A DNA stretch of 64,000 nucleotides, from positions 14,621 through 78,620 of the forward strand of contig NZ_KB890619.1 of assembly GCF_000373145.1 (NCBI RefSeq). The letters are read 5' to 3'. Source of the DNA: Thermus oshimai DSM 12092 (GTDB lineage Bacteria > Deinococcota > Deinococci > Deinococcales > Thermaceae). Shown one piece after another: positions 26,497 through 34,414 of this stretch. A program made the translations under genes and the position numbers. The notes under the pieces are model-generated. The model had not been told where the DNA came from. It searched no databases and worked only from the letters and a program-made list of their open reading frames with translations. How positions within the stretch are numbered: the stretch's first letter is position 1; each line of letters opens with the position of its first letter.

Positions 26497-29400
26497 CGGC
26501 CACCTCCGAACAGGTCCAGCCTCAGGTAAGGCCCCGGGCGGCGGAAGGCGGTCTCGCCGAAGGTGTAGCCCAGGCTAAGCCAAAAGCCCTCCAGGGCCCG
26601 CCAGGTGCCCTCTAGGCTGAAAGCCCCCGAGCCTTCTCCCAGGAGGGGCAGGAAGCCGTAGTAAAGGTTCCCCCCAAATCCAAAGGCCCCAAAGAGGTAG
26701 GTGCCCCCAAGGCCCACCTCCAGGGCGGAGCCCTCGAGGTCTCCGAAGGGGTAGCGGTAGAGGAGGCTTGGGCGAACGCTGAAGTCCCGGCCGTGGAGGT
26801 TCGCCAGGGTCTGGCCCTCTAGGGTGCCCTCCTTGTAGAGGTGGTGGGTGAGGAGGGTGAAGCCCTCCGCCCAGAGGGCATAGGAGACGCTGAAGCCGAG
26901 CTTGGTCTCCGGGAGGGCTTCCAGGGTGAGGTCCAGCGCCAAGGCCTGGTCCTCCGCCGGGGTGCCTGCGGCCCCGGCGCGGAAAAGGAGGCGGCCCGAG
27001 GCCCACTCCCCGGCCAGGGTGGCCACGAAGTCCTCCGTGCGGTAGCGGAGGCCAAGGCCCAGGGCGGACTGGCCTTCCTCCGTGTCCAGCTTGTAGGCCA
27101 GGCCGGCGGTGAGGTTCAGGCTCCAGCGCTCGTCCAGGGGCAGGGGGGCTTCCAGGCCGAAGCGGGCCCGGTTGCCCTCGCCGCTTGCCGTGGGGAGCTC
27201 GTAGGAAAGGGCCAGGTTGGCCCCGCCCAGGGTGCTCTTCAGGCCGAGGCTGCCCGCAAGCTCCTCCCGGTAGCGCAGGCCCCCCTCCAGGAAGAGGCCC
27301 GGGGCCAGGCCGAAGCGGGCGGAGAGCTCCCCTTCGCCCGGGGTGTAGTAGGAGAGGGCCAGGCGGTCCTCCCCTTCCTGGTAGGCCAGCCGGGCCAGGA
27401 GGAAGGTACTCTTCAGGCCCCAGTCGTACCCCACCCCAGCCCCGGCCCGGAAAGGCCCCCCAAGCTTGGCCTCCGCGGCTAGGGCGGTCTTGGGCCCGCT
27501 TTGCTCCAGGGCCAGGGCCAAGGGCCCAAGGTCGTAGGCCAGCCGGGCCTGCCCTTCCGGGGCGTTTCCGAAGGCGTAGCGGAGGTCGCCCCGGGCCTCC
27601 AAGGGCCCTTCCCGGTAGGCCAGGGTGAGGCCGAAGGTGGGGGGCTTCCCCTCCTCCTGCCGGTAGGTGAGGAGGGCCCGGTTCCCCCCGGCCTCGTACC
27701 CCACTTCCCCTCCGAACCGCCATCCCTCGTAGTAGGCGGCCCCTAGGCGGGCCCGGAAGGCCCCTTCCTTGTAGCCCGCAGAGAGGCCATAGGCCAAGGC
27801 TTCTCGGGGCGCGCTTTCGGGGGCGTAGACCGCGAGGAGGCGCACCGGGGCGAAGTCCGGCGTGAAGGGGAGGAGGGGCCGGGCCAGGTGGAGGTGGCCG
27901 GTGGCGCGGTCCAGGATGTAGTCCTTTCCCTCCTGGAGGAGGGTTTCCCGCGCCCCTTCACGGAGGTAAAGGGCCAGGCTTCCCGGCTTAGGGAGGAAGC
28001 GGAGGCGGTAGCTGGACCCCCCATCGGGGACGATCTCCTCCTCCACCCGGCCCATGGGGAGGAGGCCCAGAAAGGCTTCCGCCTCTAGAGGCCCCAGGGC
28101 CCTTAGCCGGAGGGCGGTGGCCTCGGGGAGGTTCGGCCCCAGGGGGGCCCGTTCGTAGGAAAGGGCAAGACCCCCTTCCATGTAGCGGAAGGCCACGGGG
28201 TCGTCGGAGGCGAGGGGGCGCTTGGCCTCGGTCCCGCTCCCGGTGAGGGGCAGGAAGCGGGGGTCGGGGGTGCGGGCCAGGTCGCCCGTGGTGTCCAGGG
28301 CCCCTTGGAAGGAGCCCCGGAGGAGAGGGCCTTCCCCATAGGCCCGGCCCAGGCCTTGGAGGTAGGGCTGGCCCTGGGCCAGGTCGTAGCCCAGGGTGAG
28401 GCTGGCCTGGGCCAGCCAGAGGGTGCTGGTGGGCCCTTTGGGCTGGAGGGTGAGGCTTCCTTCCAGGCGGCCGAAGCGGTAGCGGAGGGCCACCTCCCGG
28501 GGAGTGGGGAGGGGCTTTAGGAGCACCTGGGCTACGCCGTCTTTCAGGAGGACCTGGTAACCGGGCTCCAGGGGGCTGGCGTCCGCGGCGATGGGCTCGG
28601 GGTCGGCCTCGAGGGTCACAAAGCCGAAGCCCGAGGGGAGGCCCAAGGCGTCCACCGCCTTAAGCCGGAACTCCAGGGGGGTGCGCCCGTCCGCCACCGC
28701 CCGCACGGGCTCGGCCACCAACTTCACCGGGCTTCCGGGGCGGAAGACCTCCACCCGGTCGTAGGCCCCGGGGGTCACCACCTCCAGGATGTTCCTCCCC
28801 TCCTCTAGGGGCAGGCCGTAGTAGGCGAGGCGTTGGACCCCTGCCCTTTCGTCGTACTGGGCTTCTCCCAGAAGTTCCTTGGGCACGGGCTTGCCGTTGA
28901 GGAGGACCTCTATGGGGCCCATGGGGGCCTGGACCACAAGCCTCGCCCGCTCCCCCAGGATGGCCCCCTCCTTGGGCTCGCGGATGAGGCCGGGGCGCTC
29001 CCCTTCCAGGGGCCTGCCCCTTTCGTAGTCCTTAAGGGTAAGGGTGCCCTTCAGGGGGATTTCCCGGTCCAGGGCCACCAGGGTGAGCTGGGGTTCGGAA
29101 AGGGGCGGGAGGGCCCTTTGGTGGCGCACCTGGTAGGTGACCTCTCCCTGGGCCTTGCCGCCGGGGAAGGGGAGGCGCCAGGCCAGGCGGCCGTCCTCGA
29201 GGCGGCGGGGGTCCTCCAGGGGAAGGCCATTCAGCCGGGCCGAACCCGGGATGTAAGCGCTCCCTTCGGGGGGGGTGTGGGCCAGGAGGAGGCTCCCTCC
29301 GGGGCCTTCCACCTGGTAGCGGAGGCTTAGGGTGGAGATGCGCTCGGGAACGAGAAGGGGCAGGCTCTCCACCACCGCCTCCGCCGGGAAGGTGGCCAGG

Positions 29401-31787
29401 GCTTCCCCAATCTGGGCCTGGAGGGTGTTGCGGTAGCGGCCAGGGGCTGGGGCGCGGAAGGGCACCTCGCCCTTCCAGACCTCTCCGGGGGCGAGCCGGA
29501 GGATCTTCTCCTCCAGAAGGAGGCCCAGGGCGGGGTCGGGCACATCGCGGAGCTTGACCTCCACCTCGTGGTCTGCGGGGTTTTCCACCCAGAGGAGGAA
29601 GCGGCCCTCCCCGCCTTCCAGGATGCGGGCGGGTTCGGCCACTTTGGAGAGCTTTAAGAGCCTGCGGGCGATGGGGGTTTGGGCCTGGCGGCGTTCGGCG
29701 TTCCCCGTGAGCTCTGCCTGGCAGACCCCTTCCACCTCGGGGCCGAACTCCACCCGGAGACGGTAGGTGTGGACCCGCTCTTCCCCGGGGGAGAGGAGCC
29801 CTTCAAAGGTGGGCTGGGAGAGGGGCGTGAAGCCGTCGGGGCAGCGGTCGGTGAGCCGGTAGTGGAGAGGAGCTTCCCCAGGGTTCTTCACCCGGAGGCG
29901 CACCTCCACCACCTCCCCGGGAAGGTAGACCCGGTGGGCCTGCTCCCGGGCCAGGCGGGCCTCGGGACGGAGGACCCGCACGCTGGCTTCGGCCTTCAGC
30001 TGGCCCAGTTGGGCTTGGTTGACCAGGGTGCCTTGGGCGGACTCGGGTAGGGGGAAGGCGAGGGTGTAGGTTCGGCCTTCCCTGGGGCCCAGGGCCACTT
30101 CAATCCGCACTTCCTTGTCCAGGAAGCGGTCTATGAGGGTGGCTTGGGCGGGTTCATCCCCTTCGTTGGCCACGGTGAGCCCGAACCGGGCCTCACCCCC
30201 TGCGGGCACCTCGGGGGTGAGGGCTTCTTTTTTGAGGGTGAGGGCGGCGGGGAGGAAGACCCGGACCTCTGCGGTGCGTTCCAAGCCGTAGGGCAGGAGG
30301 CTTCCCCGGGCGAGGAGGCTTCCCCCGTTTTCGGCGCGGAAGGGGACTTCCAGGGTGAGGGGGCGGCCTGCGCCCAGGGGTCCGGAGAGGCGGGTGGGGC
30401 CAAGGGGGGTAAGTTCAGGGGGGAGGTCCAGGGCGAGCTCGGCTGGGAGGAGGCCTGGGTAGGGGGTGGTGGCCTGGAGGGTGAGGCGGCCCCTTTCGCC
30501 CCGGCGCACTTCCTGGTGCTTGGGCTCCAGGGTCAGGTCCACTTGGGGGCGGAAGCGCACCTGGAGGCGTTGGGTTTCCCTTGGGGCCAGGGAAACTTCT
30601 TGGGGCAAGGGGTCCAAGGGGATGAGGCCTGGGGTTTCCCAGCGGAGGGTATGGCGGCCGGGTTGGAGGTCCAGGCGGGCCTGGCCTTCCAGCCTTTGGG
30701 GGGTTCCGTTCACGTGGAGGGTGAGGCGGGCGGGGAGGGTGCGGTCTTGGAGGAGGAGGGCTTCCACCTCCAGGGTGGCCTTGGGGGGTTCCACCACGAA
30801 GCGCACCTTCCCCCCGGGGCAGCCCACTTCCGCCCAGCCCTCCCCTATGCGCACCGCCCCTTCCCCTTCCACTTGGAGGAGGCGGTGGCCCGGGGGAAGC
30901 TCGGGGCGGAAGCGCCGGCCCTCGGCCTTTATGGGGAGGGGGAGAGGGTTGCCCTGGGGGTCCACCACGGAGGTTTCCACCCTTCCCGGCGGTACGGCCT
31001 TGAAGCGGCCTGGAAGGGCCTCGAGGCAGGCTTCGGCTCGGAAGGCCAGGGTGTTGGAGTACTGCTTGGCGGTGGGGGGCTGGCGGAAGAGAAAGCGTAC
31101 CACCCCCGCCTGGCGCAGAGTGTAGGGGATCCATTCCAAGTCGCCGGAGACGGGCCGGGTTTCCTCAAACCCCGGGTAGACCGCCTTGGACTCCAGCTCT
31201 TGGGGGCCGTCCTCGTCGTAGAAGTGGACCGTAAAGGGCCTTTCGGCCTCCAGGGCGAGGAGTTCCACCCACCCCCCCCGCTCGGGAGGGAGCTGGCGGA
31301 GGGTGAGGCCGATGCTGTACACGTCCAGGAGCTGAGGCGCATCGTCCAGGACAAGCCTGGCCCCGGAGATCCGGTAGACGAAGGCGTTTTTTCCAAGCCC
31401 CTTAAAGGCGCTGGAGAGAAGGTGGGGTTCCTGGGGTAAGGGTCCTTCCCAGAGGGTGACCCAGCGGTGGGGCTCCACCCCAAAGCGCGCCTCCCGGAGA
31501 ACCTCTCCCCGCCTTTCCAGGCGGAAGAGGGCTTCCACCTCTCCCTGCCCCCCGTCGTAACGCTCGTCCCCCAGCTCCTCCTGTCCCTTTAGGGCGCTCC
31601 GGTAATCGGTGGGGTCAAAGCCGGGGGAGTAGACTTCCACCTTAACAGGCCCTCCCTCGGGCAAGAGCCAGGCCTCAAGGCCCGTAACGGCCCAGCCCAG
31701 CTCCGCCCCCGGAACCGTGGCCTTGAGGGTGAGGGACTGGCCTAGAGCCCAAGCGGAAAGGAGGAGGAGAGCCAGGCCTTTTCTCAT
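26493..31787 (-). CDS. Giant secreted protein with Ig-like repeats and C-terminal beta-barrel, 1764 aa
   Basis: Signal peptide MRKGLALLLLSAWALG-Q. Residues about 20-1100 hold Ig-like/DUF11 segments, for example LTLKKEALTPEVPAGGEARFGLTVANEGDEPAQ, LAREQAHRVYLPGEVVEVRLRVKNPGEAP and KVAEPARILEGGEGRFLLWVENPADHEVE. An invasin-like domain follows near 1020 (VKLVAEPVRAVADGRTPLEFRLKAVDALGLPSGF). From about 1130 the pattern changes to many alternating hydrophobic/polar strands with Gly-Tyr turns (for example LSLGYTFGETAF near the end), strongly suggesting an outer-membrane barrel. This fits Thermus, which has an outer membrane. It overlaps both neighbours by 4 nt. Roughly intimin/invasin-like in reverse order; could be an anchor or export pore for the other four proteins. 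Confidence 0.8.
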   Translation of the reverse strand: MRKGLALLLLSAWALGQSLTLKATVPGAELGWAVTGLEAWLLPEGGPVKVEVYSPGFDPTDYRSALKGQEELGDERYDGGQGEVEALFRLERRGEVLREARFGVEPHRWVTLWEGPLPQEPHLLSSAFKGLGKNAFVYRISGARLVLDDAPQLLDVYSIGLTLRQLPPERGGWVELLALEAERPFTVHFYDEDGPQELESKAVYPGFEETRPVSGDLEWIPYTLRQAGVVRFLFRQPPTAKQYSNTLAFRAEACLEALPGRFKAVPPGRVETSVVDPQGNPLPLPIKAEGRRFRPELPPGHRLLQVEGEGAVRIGEGWAEVGCPGGKVRFVVEPPKATLEVEALLLQDRTLPARLTLHVNGTPQRLEGQARLDLQPGRHTLRWETPGLIPLDPLPQEVSLAPRETQRLQVRFRPQVDLTLEPKHQEVRRGERGRLTLQATTPYPGLLPAELALDLPPELTPLGPTRLSGPLGAGRPLTLEVPFRAENGGSLLARGSLLPYGLERTAEVRVFLPAALTLKKEALTPEVPAGGEARFGLTVANEGDEPAQATLIDRFLDKEVRIEVALGPREGRTYTLAFPLPESAQGTLVNQAQLGQLKAEASVRVLRPEARLAREQAHRVYLPGEVVEVRLRVKNPGEAPLHYRLTDRCPDGFTPLSQPTFEGLLSPGEERVHTYRLRVEFGPEVEGVCQAELTGNAERRQAQTPIARRLLKLSKVAEPARILEGGEGRFLLWVENPADHEVEVKLRDVPDPALGLLLEEKILRLAPGEVWKGEVPFRAPAPGRYRNTLQAQIGEALATFPAEAVVESLPLLVPERISTLSLRYQVEGPGGSLLLAHTPPEGSAYIPGSARLNGLPLEDPRRLEDGRLAWRLPFPGGKAQGEVTYQVRHQRALPPLSEPQLTLVALDREIPLKGTLTLKDYERGRPLEGERPGLIREPKEGAILGERARLVVQAPMGPIEVLLNGKPVPKELLGEAQYDERAGVQRLAYYGLPLEEGRNILEVVTPGAYDRVEVFRPGSPVKLVAEPVRAVADGRTPLEFRLKAVDALGLPSGFGFVTLEADPEPIAADASPLEPGYQVLLKDGVAQVLLKPLPTPREVALRYRFGRLEGSLTLQPKGPTSTLWLAQASLTLGYDLAQGQPYLQGLGRAYGEGPLLRGSFQGALDTTGDLARTPDPRFLPLTGSGTEAKRPLASDDPVAFRYMEGGLALSYERAPLGPNLPEATALRLRALGPLEAEAFLGLLPMGRVEEEIVPDGGSSYRLRFLPKPGSLALYLREGARETLLQEGKDYILDRATGHLHLARPLLPFTPDFAPVRLLAVYAPESAPREALAYGLSAGYKEGAFRARLGAAYYEGWRFGGEVGYEAGGNRALLTYRQEEGKPPTFGLTLAYREGPLEARGDLRYAFGNAPEGQARLAYDLGPLALALEQSGPKTALAAEAKLGGPFRAGAGVGYDWGLKSTFLLARLAYQEGEDRLALSYYTPGEGELSARFGLAPGLFLEGGLRYREELAGSLGLKSTLGGANLALSYELPTASGEGNRARFGLEAPLPLDERWSLNLTAGLAYKLDTEEGQSALGLGLRYRTEDFVATLAGEWASGRLLFRAGAAGTPAEDQALALDLTLEALPETKLGFSVSYALWAEGFTLLTHHLYKEGTLEGQTLANLHGRDFSVRPSLLYRYPFGDLEGSALEVGLGGTYLFGAFGFGGNLYYGFLPLLGEGSGAFSLEGTWRALEGFWLSLGYTFGETAFRRPGPYLRLDLFGGGR

Positions 31788-34411
31788 GGGTACCTCCAGC
31801 GCACCTCGGGGTCGGTGAACTCCCCCCGGTAGGGGAGGGTGAGCTCCCGCTCGCCTTCCAGAACCTCCACGCTAAACACCTCCTCGCCGTCCCGAAGGCT
31901 GAACTCGGGGAGGGGGGTTTGCGCTTTGAGGAGAATATGAACCCAGGCTTCGTTCCCCACCTGCACCAGGCGCTTTTCCAGGTACAGGGGCCCGAAGCGG
32001 AGCTCGGTGCTCCTTTCCACCTTCACCGTTCCCTTGGGGGCCTTAAGGGGGAAGTCCGCCTGGGTGAGGCCGAAGACCTGGACCCCCCGCCGGTACCCCT
32101 CCCCTAGGGCCTCGAGGTGGGGCAGGGGCGGGAAGGGGGCGGAGGCGGGGTCCAGCATCACCTGGTAGGGGCCGGGCCGGAGGTCCCGGAAGGCGTAGCG
32201 CCCGCCCTCATCCGTAAGGGCCTGCCAGCCGTTGGCCAGGAGGAGCCGGGCCCCCTTCAGGGGCAGGTCCCGCCCCGGGGTGTAGCGGCCGTCCTCGTCC
32301 AGGTCCAGGTAGACCCGGCCCACCAGGAGGGCCTTTTCCTCCAAGGGTTGGAGGGCGCGCACCAGGGCCTGGACCTGAGCGCTGGCCACCGCGGCCCCCT
32401 GGGCGGAGAGCCCGAAGGCCTGGGCTATGTTCCGGAGCTCAGCCCTAGACACCCTTTCCACCCGCATCTTGTAGACCACGCAGAGCCGGCCTCCGCCCCG
32501 CAAGCTCAGCCCTTCCCAAACAAAGCTCCCCCCCTCCTCCCGGGGCTCCAGGGCCACCCCCTCCCCTTGGCAGTCCGCCTGGATCCGGGCCGAGCCCGGG
32601 AGGTAGCGGAGGGCGGGGTCGGGGGTGTCCACCAGCCGCACCGTAAGGGGGGCCTGGGAGGGGTTGACCACCTCCAGGCGGTAGGTGAGGACCTCGCCCA
32701 GGCGGGCCACCTCCGGCGCCACGCCCTTCCTGAGGAGCAGGTTGACCCCAAACACGGGGTGCTCCACGGGGTTGGAGGGTAGGGGGTTGGGGGTTTCCCG
32801 GCTCCTCAGGGTGAAGCGGTTCAGGAGGAGGGTGTCGTCGGGGACGTTCTTCACCCGTACCCGCACCGTGAGGACGGTTTCCCCAAGGGGTAGGGGGTCC
32901 AGGAGGAAGCGCACGGTGTGGGTGGCGGGGTCGTAGGTGCCGCCCGGGGCCTCCAGGAACTCCACCCCTTCCGGCAAGGGGTCCTCCACCACCGCGCCCG
33001 TGAGGGGCGCGTAGCGGTTTTGGATGCGGAGGGTGTAGGTGATCTCGTCCCCCGGTTTCAGGGTGGTCCCCGGGGGAGGGGTGGCCTCCTTGGTGAGGCT
33101 TAGGGCATCTGCAGGCACCGCCTCCAGGATGTCCCAGGTGCGGTTCAGGGTGCCGCTCCCCAGGCTCCGGGCGACCAGTTCCACTTTAAAGGTGCCCGCA
33201 TCCTGAGCCATCACGCAGGCCTCAAAGTCCAGCGCCTCCCCCGGTCTTAGGAGGATGGGCTGGTCCAGGGGGAGCCCGTTCCGCCCCAAGGCCAGGCTTA
33301 CCCCTGGGGGCAGGATGGCCTCTATCCGGTAGCGGTCTTCCACCGTGCCCTCGTTCAGGAGGGTGTGGGGGAAGCAGGAGGGCTGGCCCTGGAGGGTGCG
33401 GGCCCTTTGCTCGTCGTCGGGGCTTCCTTCCCCTCCGGGGAGGGCCTTGGGGTTCCCCCCAGGGCCCAGGTGGTGGCGGGGGAGGGGAAGGACCTCCACG
33501 GGGGCTTCCCCTTCCGCCTGGGCTCCCCCTCCCCTGGCCGTGGCCCGGTTGGTGCGTACCCCAGGAGGGGCATCCGCCAAAGCCCTTACGCGGAAGGTGA
33601 GCCGGGCGCTTCCCCCTGGGGGGAGGTCCGCCACCAGGGCCAGGCCCGAAACGGTGGGCGGCTCCGTGGGGCGCCAAGCGGCCCCGTCGTAGTACTCCAC
33701 GGTGCCCCGGGTGGCCGAGGCGGAGCCGGGGACGTAGGCCAGCCCCGAAAGCCCCCCGAGGGGGTCTTCCACCCTCACCGGGACGGTTACGGGGCTTAGG
33801 TTTCTCACCTCCAGGCTGAAGGTGGCCTCCTCGCCGGGAAGGACCCGGCCCGGGACCACGCTCTTAAGAAGGGAGAGGGCGGCTTGGGCCACCTCCACCG
33901 CCGCCCAGTTCTCTCGGTCCTCCCCCCCGGGGCAGGTGGCTACGGGGGAAAGGAGGAGGGTCCCCGAGGCATCAGGGGGGGCTTGGACCTCGAGGACCAG
34001 GCCCGCCCCTTCCCCGGGGGCGAGGGTGACCGAGGCCACCTCGCCTTCCCCGGGGTCGGGCAGGCCGTTGCCGTTCCTGTCCAAAACAAGGCGCACCCCG
34101 GCGGGGGCGAAGTCCCCCGCCAGGGCCACGTTTAGGTTGAAGGTGAAGGGGTCGTTCCCGGCGTTCTGCAACCTGTAGACCAGGTAGCTGAACCCCCCGG
34201 GGAGGACCGTGGCCCGCTGGCCTGGGGCCGCTTGGGTGCCGCTTGGGGAAAGGAGGGGCACGCACAGGGCCTGGACCACGGTCTCCACAGGGTTGGAAAG
34301 GTAGACCTCGCCCCCCACCCACCCCTGGGCCTGGTTGCGGATGACCGTGCCCGCAGGGGTCATGGCCATGGCCAGGCTCAGGAGGATGGGGAGGAGGGCG
34401 AGGGTCCGCAT
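31784..34411 (-). CDS. Secreted DUF11 repeat protein, 875 aa
   Basis: Signal peptide MRTLALLPILLSLAMA followed directly by MTPAGTVIRNQAQGW, the same N-terminal module found in the next protein upstream (MTPAGTSITNQASASY). The module continues with APGQRATVLPGGFSYLVYRLQNAGNDPFTF. DUF11 Ig domains follow: LSLLKSVVPGRVLPGEEATFSLEVRNLSP near 180, LSLTKEATPPPGTTLKPGDEITYTLRIQN near 430 and LLLRKGVAPEVARLGEVLTYRLEVVNPSQAP near 555. Near 695 a SdrD-B/carboxypeptidase-regulatory-like fold appears (LLVGRVYLDLDEDGRYTPGRDLPL). It is 3 nt from the 885-residue gene and its stop overlaps the start of the giant barrel protein. Probably a surface protein; partner interactions unknown. Confidence 0.83.
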   Translation of the reverse strand: MRTLALLPILLSLAMAMTPAGTVIRNQAQGWVGGEVYLSNPVETVVQALCVPLLSPSGTQAAPGQRATVLPGGFSYLVYRLQNAGNDPFTFNLNVALAGDFAPAGVRLVLDRNGNGLPDPGEGEVASVTLAPGEGAGLVLEVQAPPDASGTLLLSPVATCPGGEDRENWAAVEVAQAALSLLKSVVPGRVLPGEEATFSLEVRNLSPVTVPVRVEDPLGGLSGLAYVPGSASATRGTVEYYDGAAWRPTEPPTVSGLALVADLPPGGSARLTFRVRALADAPPGVRTNRATARGGGAQAEGEAPVEVLPLPRHHLGPGGNPKALPGGEGSPDDEQRARTLQGQPSCFPHTLLNEGTVEDRYRIEAILPPGVSLALGRNGLPLDQPILLRPGEALDFEACVMAQDAGTFKVELVARSLGSGTLNRTWDILEAVPADALSLTKEATPPPGTTLKPGDEITYTLRIQNRYAPLTGAVVEDPLPEGVEFLEAPGGTYDPATHTVRFLLDPLPLGETVLTVRVRVKNVPDDTLLLNRFTLRSRETPNPLPSNPVEHPVFGVNLLLRKGVAPEVARLGEVLTYRLEVVNPSQAPLTVRLVDTPDPALRYLPGSARIQADCQGEGVALEPREEGGSFVWEGLSLRGGGRLCVVYKMRVERVSRAELRNIAQAFGLSAQGAAVASAQVQALVRALQPLEEKALLVGRVYLDLDEDGRYTPGRDLPLKGARLLLANGWQALTDEGGRYAFRDLRPGPYQVMLDPASAPFPPLPHLEALGEGYRRGVQVFGLTQADFPLKAPKGTVKVERSTELRFGPLYLEKRLVQVGNEAWVHILLKAQTPLPEFSLRDGEEVFSVEVLEGERELTLPYRGEFTDPEVRWRYP

Positions 34412-34414
34412 GGC